In this document: piece by piece, positions 11,958 through 26,300 of the stretch
How positions within the stretch are numbered: the first letter of the stretch is position 1
Layout: the number at the start of each line of letters is the position of its first letter
NCBI GenBank assembly: GCA_037179385.1
Contig: CM074187.1
Coordinates: 16,927,450 to 16,991,449, forward strand
From: Holothuria scabra
Lineage: Eukaryota > Echinodermata > Holothuroidea > Aspidochirotida > Holothuriidae
DNA length: 64,000 nt
Reading direction: 5' to 3'
Program-made: the position numbers and the translations under genes
Notes under the pieces: model-generated
What the model was told of the DNA's origin: nothing
Seen by the model: the letters and a program-made list of their open reading frames with translations, nothing else
Database searches by the model: none

Positions 11958-12060
11958 CTTGCCCCCCCTTGTAAAATTTTCTGCGGACACCCATGTCCCC
12001 CCACTCCTTCACTAGAGAGGGCAAAGGCCCCCCTTGCCCCCCCCCCCCGGGATTTGCGCC
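11958..12060. mobile_element. C-tract repeat copy
   Basis: Pyrimidine-rich, with a 12-C tract at 12037-12048. It is a minus-oriented member of the G-tract family and directly follows the tandem duplication. Confidence 0.5.
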
Positions 12061-12439
12061 CGTCATTACTTCTGACTTTTCAAGAGAGCCTGGATCTATG
12101 ATCGGCGTCCTCAACTTAATTGTGGCTGCTGGCTGACAGACGTAACCATAGTAGATTGAAAGTTTCCTGCAGGATTTTGGGGGCCCGGATTGTATACTTA
12201 TTGACAGTCTTCAGCATCGTATTTGCACAACTCGGCTAATGCACAGTTCACATTCTTACCTCTGGAATGCTTGTTCCAACTTGAACAAGTTTAGGTTTGG
12301 CCTCAAACTGAGAGGGACAAGATTCAACAATCACTTCCTGAGGAATATTATGGCCAACTTTCAAGGACATCAAACACTATTTGTGGGAGGAGATACACTT
12401 TATAAAATATTCACAAAACAGCCACTAATGAACCCTAGA

Positions 12440-12804
12440 TGACCTTTGACCTCAATTTTTTGAACACAACATGTGTAGCCCTATGTCCAATGTTCAATGT
12501 GTCCAAGTTTCGTTACGATTCATCGTGTCCAAGTTTCGTTACCATTCATCAAAAAATGTGCCCCTGAGAGCATTTATAGGCAATTTCGAACAGACATGAT
12601 AGACAGGCGGATAGACAGAGTGACGGTGGCAGATCACAATAGCTCAAACAGCTCTTTGAGCACCTGGTTTGAGCTAAAAATGACAAGAGTCAGTCATTCC
12701 TAACCTGAGATATTGTGTTTACAAGCAAAGTGTCACAAACACACACACACACACAACATCACCATCACATACTGTAGATTCCTTGCCTGCTTAAAGCAAG
12801 GAAT
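12440..12804. mobile_element. DR1-minisatellite / terminal-hairpin element, partial copy
   Basis: It opens with TGACCTTTGACCT (12440-12452), includes a 24-bp direct duplication around GTGTCCAAGTTTCGTTAC (about 12499-12550), then GAGATATTGTGTTTACAAGCAAAGTGTCAC, a (CA)n run, and ends in a hairpin with stem ATTCCTTGC/GCAAGGAAT (12778-12804). The (CA)n plus ATTCCTTGCC hairpin end is shared with copies ending at 18901 and 55175. Part of the middle, with its GATAGACAG and TGAGCTAAAAATG words, looks like a different repeat. Confidence 0.65.
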
Positions 12805-14255
12805 AAAAAAAAAAGAAAAACAAATCATTCACTGTCAATGAGACCAAGTGATAAAACCTTTTATGCCCTCAAGTTCACTCCAGAATACAAATCTAGTAAA
12901 TTCATTTGCTGGTATCTATAGAGATAAATGTCCAATTTGAATAGACATTTTCACCAAACTATGCAGATTCAGTTGTTGTTTCACAAAATTAGAATTTTTG
13001 CTTACACTTTCCCTTAAAGAAGCATCGATATATCATACATCTTTAAGTTTGACCATCTCCTAACATGTTAGACTTCATGAAAATTTGTTGAGAAAACAGT
13101 TGTGCTTTGTACATACTTGTCCCTAAATGTCATCATACAAATATCTATTGTTTTGAATAAATGAATGATGGTCACAAAGAAAAGCTTAAGCATAACATTC
13201 CTATTTCCTACAAAATAAGGATAAAAGACATTTTTAACAAACAACACTGGAAGAAGGTATCTAATATTCATTGTCTTTAACTTTTATTGGATTAACAAAT
13301 ATTTATTCTAAGCTCAGTAATCTATATAAATCCCTTACATGCATGATTTTAGTGATTTCTTCAACTTCAAGTAAAAATAGCTCGTACAAAAAGATACACT
13401 GATTGCATTTAATGCTATTTGTTCATGACGACAATTACCAAATATTGACATTAAATTATGAGGACATTGATCTATCAATTATTGACTTCAATGAAGACAA
13501 ACACCTTGTATTCCTTCATTTTCACTATCATTGGAAGGATGCACATTTGTGCTATAAAATGACAAAACTTAAAACGCTTGAATACTTCACATATATTACT
13601 CTTGGACAGAAGAGAAAGCCCAGAAGAGAAAGCACTTAGATCCGAGAAAAAGTATTGTGACTGGAATCTAATAGATCAACCATGTAAAAATTGAGAGTAA
13701 AAATGCAGAAAGACAAAGAAATTTTTAGAAAATCAGGTAGGACACAGATATTTTTATAATGACATTAACAGCAGGTTTCCAGACATTTTCAAGCTATTCA
13801 CTGCAGGTTCAAGGCCCATAGCCAGACTTACATACTTTGGGGGGGGGGGGGGGGAGGGCACAGGGCACATCAAAGCAAGAGTTCAATGATCTGGAGGAGG
13901 TCTTTGACAAAGATATCTCTATGTCAAACATTCTAGAAGCAAAATGGTGGGAAAATTTTCACTTGAAAAGGATTAAACTTAAAGGTTTGGTTGAGATCAT
14001 TTATTGGGGTAATATTTATTTTCTAATTTTCTATCCTTAGGTTCAAGACTCCCTATCAGAAAATTTGGGGGAACTTGTCTATGGGCCTGGTAATATCATT
14101 ATCATTTTAAAACAAATCACTCATCATAACAGTACAATAAGATGGATTTTAAAAAATGTAATTAACTTATCTCTCTGTGTATTTTTAGTCTTATTTTTTA
14201 AACCTTTTTTAACCTTTTACTACCATCCCAATTGAGGAATCACTGGCACTTCATC
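12805..14255. other. Region 3' of the FAS1 gene; no other gene seen
   Basis: AT-rich sequence with no supported coding region. A 16-G tract at 13839-13854 marks another G-tract repeat. The part adjacent to 14256 is the presumed 3' untranslated region of the fasciclin-domain gene. Confidence 0.5.
14015..14020 (-). terminator. Candidate poly(A) signal of the FAS1 gene
   Basis: AATAAA on the minus strand, 236 bp past the stop codon. A second AATAAA lies at 14000-14005. This is inference from hexamer and position only. Confidence 0.35.
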
Positions 14256-14383
14256 TCAATTACTTGGTTTTGGCGGAATCAAGACTTTGTCGATGATATG
14301 GACCACACCATTGGTAACAGACACGTCAGGTAAGACAACAGTACCAGGGACTTTGGTGCTGTCAACCAATTCAACACCATTTT
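14256..14383 (-). CDS. FAS1-protein exon 5 (end of domain 2, stop)
   Basis: Encodes residues 270-310 and TGA (14256-14258). It contains VTNGVVHIIDKVLIPPKPSN, the H2 motif of domain 2 and a short tail with no anchor. The acceptor is TTCTTCCATCAG. The exon lies behind a 9.95-kb intron filled with repeats. Confidence 0.92.
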
Positions 14384-17300
14384 CTGATGGAAGAAAATAT
14401 AGAGGAATTATTTGTATTGTACTATAAAACATGTCACAAGAAATGGAAGTTAGGTATAGTAAACTGCTCTTCCTGTAGGAATTTTGAAGTTGTGCAGTGT
14501 AACTTTGATTTAGTTGCCTGTAGGATCACCTTTAAAACTTGAAAATAAAGCTAAAAGACTTTTCCATTTCCAGTAGGAATTATTTTTGGATTGTTGTAGG
14601 TAGCCAAAGTTCTAATTCAAATGTTTAACAGCCCAAAAAATGCTTTCTGCTGGCAGAAACTGTCAGACAGCACCGAAGAAATACATGTAATTGTACCCAT
14701 TGAATGGATTTCCGAGTCTCTAAAATTCACTGACTTCTTCGTAGCTGAATCCAACATATATATCCAATAATCAGGTACTAAAACGGGAGGGCAAAGTCAT
14801 CTAAGGGTTTTGCCTTTTGACCAACAGTGATACCTTTTTACATTATGAATTCACTTGCTTAAAAATAAGGACAGACCAGACCTCACAAAGGGGAGGTTGG
14901 GTGTAGTAAAATCCTCCTTATCTGTTCACTTAAATTGTTGTAAGAAACCACTATAACTTCTAAATAGCTTTTAACCCCTGGCCTGTGAGGAACTTTTTCC
15001 AGTTGATTACACAGCCTATTAGCACAGCAGATAAGCTAATGAAATGTCCAGTCATTGTTATTGCAGATTTAAATCCTTTGCTTAGATTATGAACAGGAAG
15101 CTTTTAACTACCCAAAGAAGGGTTCATATGTCACTGAGAGTAAATTAGCCATGTTCACAGAAACCAAATTTAATTGGATTTTGTAACAGATAGCCAGTTT
15201 TTGATTCCAAAATTAGAGTTTGGATCTTTAAGCAGATGAGTTCACAATGAGGCCTAAGTAGGACTTTCTGAATGCCTAAAGGGGAAATGCTGTCACCCAA
15301 ACTTAAAGAGGTATAGCAGACCACCATGTATTGTTTCATGATTGGCTCTTGATAATCATGTGACAATATTTTTTCTCCTCATTTGTGAAATTTTACTAAA
15401 GGTACTGCTTGAATATACAATCATGAAGTTCTAAACTATTACTTTGAAGATAATAAGACAATTTTAAGGCTCTTGATTCAAAATGATTTTGGACTGACTG
15501 CTCATGCCCTTTAACATAATACTGCCAATTTTATATGACTGACTGCACTCACATGGTGCAAATAAACACCAGTTGATACAAGGTATGTATTCTCAGCAGC
15601 TGTCCATAGTCCAAGCTACCAAACAGTGGATTTCATAAGAATCAAACTTGCAATTAAACAAACTGGAAGTAATACTTAATCAGTAAAGTTGGGCAATTGT
15701 AAGGTCTCAGACCTCTATCCTCATGTGTGCACACAGTACACAAAACAACCAAAAAAGACAAAAGTCGGTTAGTTAACTGGTCCATCTGAAGGTGCTTCAG
15801 TCCTGGGCGCAACCACATAACAACTCTTTTTGACAAGCTCTTGTATCTCGTATGACCTTGTGGCATAAGAGTAAAGCTGGTTAATTAGTTCAGGATGACA
15901 ATCAATAGAGCTTACAGAGTTGTATACAACATGCCATCACCAGCATCATGCACGATGAAATGTTCCCTCCTACTTTTCGTTATGTACATTCTCCCTCTCT
16001 GCCTGATTAACTCTTATCGCTTCAGGGAGGAAAAGAAGCTCACTACATGCAGACTTGATTAAGTCAAGTTTCATGTCTGATTTATTGATTGACAGTAAAT
16101 ATGGGTTTCAGTACACAAAAAGTACTACGTAACATTTGGGGTTAGCTAACAGGTCAGTCAGCATGTGTTAATTGCTTTTCCCACAGTGTGAACACAATAA
16201 AAGCATACAGTAGTTCATCTGAGGTCACAGATCATGTGACAAACTCAGATTATTAGTTACACCCCATATAGCCTTTGATGTACTGGGGTGTCTATGTTGC
16301 TTTTTCAATAAGCGACGTCACAGCATGGATTGTTTCAGTTACCAGAATATGTGAACTAGAAAGCCAAAAGGCTTAGTGATTCCTTGCCATATGATACAGT
16401 ATATTGTAATAATGAGCATGGATGCCCACATGACAAGCATGAGATCCCTCACAAATACTGAGGTATACTAGTAAGGTCAAAACCAATTTAAGATCATGTG
16501 ACCCAAAATGATCTTTCACCCTCACATAAAACAATAGGGAGCAACTACCTAAAAAGACTATCAACATGCTAAATATGAGCAATTCACAACCTGAGTATGA
16601 GATCCCTCCACAATTCAATAACCACATAAAAATGTCATGTCTTCAAGGTTTTGCCCTTTTGTGGCCCCAACCTTTGACCTCCACAAACAAGAGAAATCTC
16701 CCACGCAGTTATGATGCTGGTAAACTATGTTGTCTATTAACTTGATAAAGAGATATTTTTGAAACATGCTCCTTCAAATCAAAATTTTGGGTATTGAGGA
16801 TAGCTCTCTATATAATGATGTCTCTATGATCCAAAAAGTTGACTGCATTGAGGTTAGTGTTACAACAAGCCCTAATCCTAACAGTTATTCATAAATTGGA
16901 ACATACAGTAGAGTCATCTCAACAGAAAGGTGTAACCTTGGCTGTTAGTGGTGGTCCTTTTGTATTTGTTTTTTGGTGTAATGCCCTTCCCAATGACTAT
17001 GATATCCTTGAAAATAAACAAAAAGTGGGAACCCTATTAATCCAGAAATTAAAAAGATTTGTAATTTGCCTTACACTGTCTACTTGTAGGAACACCACAT
17101 AACAGAGTACAAGTCAAGTGTCCTTTGTTTGATACACAGTAGATACTATTATGCTTGTTTTAATTACCTGAACTACAGTACTTTCTGAAAAACAAGCCTT
17201 ACTGAGAGGGCTAAATAAGTGTCAGACACTATCTCTAGACAGGTAGGAAATGGTTAAATCCATTGAGCTGTATGATTCAATGAGAAAACCCCTCAGGACA

Positions 17301-20300
17301 CTGTGGCAGTCAAATGTGATGAATTAGGGAAGATAACAGTGACCAGCAATTTTCACAGACTCTGCTGGGTCAGTTACAATTTGATTCATTCAATTAGGCA
17401 ATTGATCTCAGTTCAAGCATGCTCAAGGGTGTTTGATCCAAATGATCAGTTATTTAGTTCTTTTTTATAAAACTAATTACCCGTGGTGTATTTAATTATC
17501 TAGTTCCCACTTACATGTCCTTATGAGGACAGTGGCACAAGGTTTGTCTGTAACTTTTAACAATCTTTGATACTAAATTTAATGTTATCTGCATTTTTTC
17601 TTTAGGGTTATGGAAGAAACAATGTTTGTATGTTCTAAAAGAAATTTTGGGCATCATACAGAGCACTTGATCTGTTTAAAGTTTACACTTATGAAGTTCC
17701 CTACTGAACAATTCCTCTGCTTTGTGGGCATGGAAGCTTTCTCCAATATGTTCAGACTATGTCCCCCAATAACCCTCAAACAGCCTTTGTTTAACTCACA
17801 TATTTCATGAAAATCTATAGGCCGAGATACTTATGGCAAAACCAGGATACCTACCTATGACAAAGACAAATTAACTAACGTGTCAGCCTGATGAACAGTT
17901 TTTTCCTTTTTAACTTTTTCAGATTTTGTTCTACCCACTTAATACTCTTATGCATATTAATACTGGCACTAAATGTTAAAGGGCAAAACTTCAAACCAAA
18001 ATCAACATAAATACTGTACCAAATGCACTTTTATGCACTTTAGACATTCTTAATACAGTGAGATTGCTTCTGTACATATTTTGAAATTACCCAACTTGAT
18101 CATTTACTTAATGAAGTGGATTCCAAAAGCTTACCAGATGCATCTTCATTACCCAGGCCATTCAAAACTCTTAACCCTATGCACTAATGAATATTAACCC
18201 TAACAGTTACCCTTTTTGAGATAAAGTATGTACAAGGTTTAACCTCTGATGACCCTAAATGACCTTTGACCTCCAGTAAAAACAATAGGGGTCATCTACT
18301 TAATATGGACAATCCACATGCTAAGTATGAGATCCCTCACAGTTACAATTCTTGAGATATACTGTTTACAAAGTTTTGATGTTTTGACCTCTGGTGACCC
18401 CAGATGACCTTTGACCTCCTCGAAAAATAATAGGGATCATCTACTTAACATGGACAATCCACATGCTATGTATACGAGCCCTCACAGTTACCCTTCTTGA
18501 GATACAGTGTTTACAAGGTTTTGACCTTTTTACCTCTGGTGACCCCAAATGACCTTTGACCTCCACCAAAAATAATAGGGATCATCTACTCAATATGGGC
18601 AATACACATGATACGTATGATACGTATGAGATCACTCACATTTTTCCTTTTGGAGATATCGTGTTTACAAGCAATTTCCAAGGTATTTATCATTTGACCC
18701 CTGGTGACCCCAAATGACCTTTGACCTCCACCAAAAACAATAGGGGTCTTCTACTCAATGTGGGCAATCTACATGCCAAGTTTGAGATCTCTCAGAGTTA
18801 CCCTTCTTGAGAGTTACCCTTCTTGTCACACACACACATACACACACACACACACGACACCACCATCGCATAGATTCCTTGCCTGCCTTCGGCAAGGAAT
18901 CAATGATACACTAATAGAAGCTCTCTCTGAGGTTAGTGATGACATTTTAAATTGCAGTGCCCATTTACCAGATATCACGAACTGAATCATGTTACTTAAA
19001 ATTTTCTAGCAATAGCTATTCACAGCACTATCCTTTTGATCTATTTATCTCATTAACTAAGGTCAAAGGTTCAAAATTCAAGCATTGCTAAGTTAATTGA
19101 ATCAACCAACTACAAAACAATCATCTTTAGCAAGGTTGGTTCCATGATCTATTCACACCTACAGCTTTGAAGGTTCCTTCAAACTACACAATTTTTTCAA
19201 GTTTCTATATGATCCCCACAGGTGGTGCAAAGCAGGTAACCATTAAAGGCACCAAGAGTAAAACTACTATTATGTAGGACAGTAAAACAAACTTTCAATG
19301 CCCACAAGACTCACAAGTTGAAATTTGCAAAATAATTTTTTATAAAAAAGTTCTTTCAATGAAAAATTGTTAAAAAGCAATATTTGATACCTGTATGTAA
19401 ATTGTGGCTGAATTGATTTATTGAGTGACTGATACATGGTTACTTGAAAAAATTTTACATGGCAAGCTGGATCAAAGTCACTGGCTGTTCTTCATGAGCA
19501 ACTGGTTTCTGATTCCCCCCCTCCCTCCCCACCACCCCTCAACCCCACCCCCATCACACAAAAAAAAAGAAGAAAAGAAAACAGGCTTAGTTAAAACTGA
19601 GACATAAAACAAAGAAATGGGTGAGTACTGTAAAAGCAGAGACAAGTTGAAGACATAAATACTACAGCACACCTGAGTAGCTATCTTTTATCCTTCAAAT
19701 CTTTCAATATGATTTGCTTTGTTCAAAAGATTTAAATACAAAGCAGTATGTCAACAACTCAAAGTAATCAGACACTATTTGGCTAGAGATCATAACATTC
19801 CTGCATGACCATTACAAATGACCACAACATATGCGGAGCACCTTAAGGAGTAACAGGTACAAATAAATAAGCCTAGTACAGGAAGCTCCTTCTTATGCTC
19901 TTTCTTGAATAAAGTTGCCTTGCTGGCTTTAAAATTTTCAGTTTACAACATGCCAAGACTGTGTAAAGTCCACCTTTAATAGCAGTCATCAGATATCACC
20001 ACAAACTCAAGGATAAGATCATGTATGGTTACTGATAAGTGGTAGCTACAGTATTAATGAACAGATTTGATTTCCGCTCACTGGTGATCACAATGAAGCT
20101 AGGCTATTACCTGTTGGCCTGCTGACCTGTTCTGCTAGGTTTTATTATCCAAAAGTGCAGAAAAGATGAGGTCTTGGATCATTATCACAAATTGTTTTTT
20201 TCAAAGGTTTGACAATGATCAGAGGACATGAATGCCTTCTAAGTATATAAAATGACAGTTTGAAAATCAGAATTGACAGAAATAACACTTGCTGTCTCTT

Positions 20301-23300
20301 TAAAGGGCAGGAGCAGTCATCCCAAATTGAAGATGTGTAGTAGGCTGTCCAGTTTCATGATTGGCTGTTGCGAGTCATGTGACAACATTTTTTCTCTTCA
20401 AATGTGAAATATACCAGAAGTAACTGCTTGGTTTACAGTGAATATGCAATAGTAAAGTCATAAGATATAATTAAAGATACTTTGAAGAGAAATAAGATGA
20501 CAATTGAATTATTTCGCTTTTTCTTCAAAATAAGTCTGGGGGACTGTTCTTTACCTTTAACCCAATTATATAAGATTCATACTTTTAAGTGGTGTTTGTG
20601 AAGCTTTTCTATTAAACACATTCACTGCATAAAATTTTACTTAAAAGATTTGTAAAACCTCCAATTCCCATCAGCAATCAGCAGCCAGCCATTTCACTCA
20701 ATTAACTTAAATAGGTCAAATGTATTGACTGCAAGTTTAATGTCAGCAAACTATGTAGAAGCATTGTTAGTGGCAGCCAGAATGCTATGTTATTTGTAAA
20801 CAGTTCAGTTCAGTGTTGGTGTATTGAAAGATAACATCACAGTTATTATCATGCATGATAGCGTGAGGGTTTTGCAGTTGCTAAATAGCCTTCATAGCCA
20901 AGCTGCATGCATACACCTGCATTAGTAGCTATGGAACAAATTGGGCAGTTCACTACAAATCTTTTAAAGGAAATTTTTTGTCAAGTTCTCCCAATAATTT
21001 TTTTACCTTCAAATTTTATTTGGGGGAGGGGGAAGGTCTCTCACTTGGAACTCCAGCTACCTGCTTTTCTTCTAGTTATGTTACTGGAGATTTTAGTAAG
21101 CAACATTCACCCTTGGCAAACATAGTAGGGCTGTCAATTTGAATTAATGAGTTAATCGATTAATCGCAAATATTTTTGATTAATCAACAATTAATCAAAA
21201 AAGTGTTTTCCTACGGGAATTCCCCCCAGACTGAGCAATATTTTGTTGTAACAACTAGCAGCCATGCTAACACAAAAACTACACCTACAGATTTAATTGG
21301 TAAGTTCAAATTCCAAACTTATGTAATAGGCATTAATAGTCAATTATCGTTACATAGAGATGATTTGAGGCAATCTCATTTCTTCAAGATATTTACGATA
21401 TTCAACTAGCACCAATGAAACCATCGTGATGGTAAAACTGGAAGTAAGCAAGCCAGAGCTCCCGGGCTACATTAAGGCCCACTGTAATCCTGTACAAATT
21501 ACTAAGTAATGGACTTTGGTCTGTCTGTTAACCTCAATGATTGTCTACACAACACTCTCTCTCTCTCTAGACCCAGAGTTCCCCTACTGATTATTCCCAC
21601 AGCCTTGCTCAAAAATACCACATTGATGTGGTTTAATCTTCCTCTGTTTTTTCTGTTTGCTTTTCTGAAAAATATCCATAATAAACACAGAACTTTTCTT
21701 CACTTTAATGACATTAAAAGTGTACTATCCCTGAGCTGACTCAACATGTTTTCTGCAATGGAGATCACCCCCATCCCATGTGTCCATGTAGTATACGGAT
21801 GACATGCCATAGTGAAACACACCATTGTATGGCACAGGGCAGAAACATGTCGAATCAAGTTGTAGACAGGCAATTTTACGCGCGCCAGTATGTACGTATG
21901 TACATTTAGAATATTGGATGTGGATAATGTACAGTTATGTAACACATTCTAACATGTGTTGCGTGTGTATTGTAAGGCCTATACTGCACAAGTACTTCTT
22001 CAACTTTAATGCACATGAATGACACTGTATGCACCAGGCTTGGGGTAATCGTAATCAGTAATCGCAATCGATTGCAATCGATTACACATTTTGAAGTAGT
22101 TGTAATCGCAATTGATTACTTTTGTGAACATGAGAGGGAACTCCCCTTAGCTCATTTGCAAAAACTGAAGTACCCAAGCAGAAAAAAAATAAATCCTGAG
22201 AGCTATCACTGCTTTTGTATACAGTGTCATAGAAGAATAGGAACACAATGCCTCTGTTGTGCTGGTCACTGGACATTTCCTAAGTAGTTTCATGGATCAA
22301 TGCACACACACAATACTCCATTGAAATTGACTTAATCCATCTTTCCTGCCATGTGCCTGCTATGGCGGGTACCAAATTTGAAAAGTAGCTAAGGGGCTTT
22401 TCCAAGCATGAAAATCGCTAAGTAATTGCAATCGTAATCGATTACAATGGCAAAGTAATCGCAATCGTGGCTTCATTTCTGATTACATTGAAGTTGAATT
22501 GAACAAAGAAGTGAAGTTACTAAACAATTTTTTCAGTGCTTGGTTCTTCTGTTGGAATGACAAAATTCAATTGTCCCTCTTTCTTGGATGTTCCAGCTTA
22601 AAATGAGTGAGAGGTGCATGGGTTCAATAATCTCTACTTTGGGAGGACTTGGTTTTGTCCGGGCTTATCTAGAGCAATGTCCATGGCCTTTTTTTCAGTT
22701 GTGGGCACTGGACTGTTTTGCCTACTACTACTTTATGTGAAAAGAAAATGTAATCACCATTGCAATCATGATTACATTGCAATGTAATCGCAATCGTAAT
22801 CAATTACTTACAATTTAGCTGTAATCATAATCATAATCACAATTGTAAAATATGAAGTAATCGCAATCGTAATCGATTACATTGAGATGTAATCAGCCCA
22901 AGCCTGGTATGCGCAAGGTTTGAATGTTAATCTGTAAGGGATGCTCTGCTGCTTGAGTGGATTTTGGTTTTTTTTTAATTTGAAAACAGGGGTTTCATTT
23001 TCACTTGGAGATATCTACACCACTTGAGTTAAGGAAAATTTAAGGCAGTTAAGTGATCAGTACAGCCATCAATCATGTATGATTTGTGACATGTGATTAA
23101 TCACAAGTGGCCTTTCACTCAGTGTTAGCGCTGGGACTTGAAACCTGGGGGGGAAATTCCCCCCTTCTGAAAAATTTAGGGGGGGATTTTCATTTTTAGG
23201 GGGGGGAGGAGTCTTTAAGTTCTGAGATGTTAAGTCGAGTCTGCAATCTGCATTTACCAATAAAGAGATTAATGAAGTACATTTTTTAACATTACCAATA

Positions 23301-26300
23301 ACTGATAGGCCTAACAGTAAACAAGATTTCAAGAAAGTTAGATGTATCAGTTGGCCTGGCTTCTTTGCATGTGGCGCAGAATATTTCTCCTTTCTCGTAC
23401 CATAACCACGGCCAAATTTTCAGCCAATTTAACTGAAACTTGTCAGCTTTTTCTTCTTAGTTTTACTACTTTTGTTAGCAGACCTAGGCTTAACATTAGG
23501 CCCAGTACTAGTACTGTATTACTACTGTCGAATTAGTATTAGGCCTAACTTACTAGTAGTATTACTATTTACGTTATTATCGCTACTCTGTAGCGGTTTG
23601 AAAAATAATCCAACTTTGACTTGGAGGCCATTTCACACTAAAACACGACCGATGTTTGAACACAGAGCGATTAGTTTCAGTACACACACTGCACAGAGCT
23701 AGCTGCCACTGCTGCGCGATCGTACGCTAGGCCTACAGCCCTACACTATACAGTAGGTAGTGCTAGTACATGCATACCCAGTCCATGCAGTATGGGTGTA
23801 AGGGTGTACTGTGTAGAGCTCCGTTTTACACAAACGTTTATACAAACGGTGATGCATCGATTTTCAGTTTTTATTCGTATAACGGACAAGTAAATAAGTT
23901 GTGCTTTGGTTATAACCCTATCACTTATGCAAGAAAAACGATGCGGGAATTTCCCGCAGACAACTATTTTTCTTGCGGGATTATTGATTCTGTTGCGGGA
24001 ATCCCGCAATCGCGCAGCTTAGCGCGAACACTGCTTTCACTAATCGATTATTTGGTCCATGATTAATTATCAATTAAGCGTTAATAGTTCACAGCCCTTA
24101 AACATGTAATGATGGTCTAGTTGGACTGTCCCCATTGGATACTTGAAACTGTAAAGGAAGGTAGCATTTTCTTGTCCCTTGCAGTGCCACTGGGCTCTTC
24201 AGAGGATTCATTAAGAGCACAAAAGGGGAGCAAGTATAAATCTGCCAACTGCTGAGGGACTAGAAGAAGCTATGCTCCCTTAAATTTTGAGGCAACTGTT
24301 ATATTGAGTTGGTAAAAGTTGAATATTAAAACATACCAGTTATTTTCACTGTGATGTCGGTTTGATTTAAGGTGAGAACTTTCTGGTTATTTGCCAGACC
24401 AGCACTATAGACAGTTGGTGTGTTTGTATCAACAACGTGGTACTTCAAAATCCCAGCCAAATCATCAACAGAGAGGTTCTGTGGTGCTTTAGCAAAGGCT
24501 TCATTAGTTGGGGCAAAAACAGTGAAAGGACCATCTCCTGCAAATGAGAAATTCAAAATTATATCAATTAAATTGGAAACACAAAATTTACAGCTATTAT
24601 CTTTGCTGCACAGTTCTCTCATATAATCCAGTCTTTTCCTGGGGTACAACTTGATCATGAAGATCCCTTTTCCTCACCCTCTGCTTTGCTGCACACTGTA
24701 CTGTAGATACTTTCATCTGTTCACTTCAGGACCTTTATAGATGTGCCATCATTCAAATAAACTAAGGTGAGAGAGAGGTTGATACAGTTTCAAGAGCAAT
24801 ACACTTGGTTAGGCTACCAGAGAAAATGTTGGTATTTTGAACTTAAAATCAACTTAAAGTTTATACTTTTCTCCTATAGAGGTCATGCAGGCACTGACGC
24901 CATAAGAATGATATCAGAGTCAGGCCAAGTGAGCGTACTTGGCAAACAATTGTATATTTCTGTTTTTCATTCTACTACCTCCCCTGACTGGTTATGTAGA
25001 ATCGTGCATTCTGATTGGTTAAACACTGACTGTTTATTCTAGAACACTCTGGCCATTATTTATAATGATATGCTGTAACTACAGTAGCAACCGCATGCAG
25101 GCCTGTGCATTTTACTAGCCATGCATATTACTGTATGACAGCATGTATGCTTGTAAATTTTTGAATGCACATGAGTGCCTGCACTTCTGATTGGTTCTAC
25201 TTGCTGACTTTGCCTTGTTAAGAATGCATGTGCATCAACATGCACCACAAAATGTAAGACATGCCACGCAAGGAAAGTTCTGTTATTTTCCCAAATTTGG
25301 AGTCTGCATGGTTTATTCACAAACAATACTCGAACAAATACAGTTATTCCTTTATTCCCTATAACCAGTTCTATCTTGCTATCTGTGTCCCCTCAAAGTC
25401 CTTCATGACATAGCCATTCCTTTAAAAGATTCATAGTGAACTACCTGAATGTTTCTACAGCCAACACAGGGGTATGCAATGCGTCTATTCACGTTTTCAG
25501 CATCAGCAAAACCCTCATGCTATCCATTACGTGTACGGCTCGGTTACTTGCCGTTTGGTCTACCTCCGGAAAATGAAACGATATTCCGGGTGTCACGTGA
25601 TCAACGAAGACACCAAATGTGCCTTCACTATCTCTGAAAACACAAAATCACATGATTTGGTGTCTTGATTTTGTGTTTTCAGAGATAGCGAAGGCAGATT
25701 TGGTGTTTTCGTTGATCATGTGACACCCGGAATATCGTTTTATTTTCCGGGGATAGACCAAACAGCAAGAAACCGAGCCGCACACGTCATGTCATGCACG
25801 ATAATCAAACTGTAATGTTATCTTTCAACACACTGACACTGACAACAATGAACAGCTGATCTATTGTTTACAAATTACATAGCATTCTGGTTGGCACTAA
25901 CAATGCCTCCCCACAGCTTGCCATGTTATCAATTGGTGATCATTTGACCTATTGAAGTTCATTGAATGCAAAGGCTGGAGGTTGCTGACTGGAACTGAAG
26001 GTTTTATGGATCTTCCAAAGGAATGTGAAATTCACTTTGCAGGAGATTTAAGTAGCAGCATCAGTAGCATAGCCAGAATTGCGTCATAGGGAGGGGGAGG
26101 GGGTTGGAGCACAACATGGGGAAAAGTCTACAGGGAGAGAAAAAAAACTGCTTTTTTAGTTGTTTTTGCATTAAAAGGTTAGGCCATGGCAGAGAGGGGG
26201 GTTCAACCCCCCAAACCACCTGCATGGCTATGCCACTGAGCAGAATACATAAAAGCTAGGGCTGCCACGATAACCATTTTGCATTTATCGATATCGTCAG

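Larger units (their letters stand above)
14384..24336 (-). other. FAS1-gene intron 4 (9.95 kb), repeat-filled
   Basis: No additional exon of the FAS1 gene is needed, because the phases join perfectly across this intron. It holds at least seven repeat elements, listed separately. The remaining stretches (for example 16840-18220 and 18902-20290) show no gene. Confidence 0.8.

Noticed and set aside
23770..24066. 98-codon plus frame as hAT transposase remnant
   Set aside because: No DDE or hATC motif. The C-terminal part is the element's own subterminal ATCGATTA sequence in translation.
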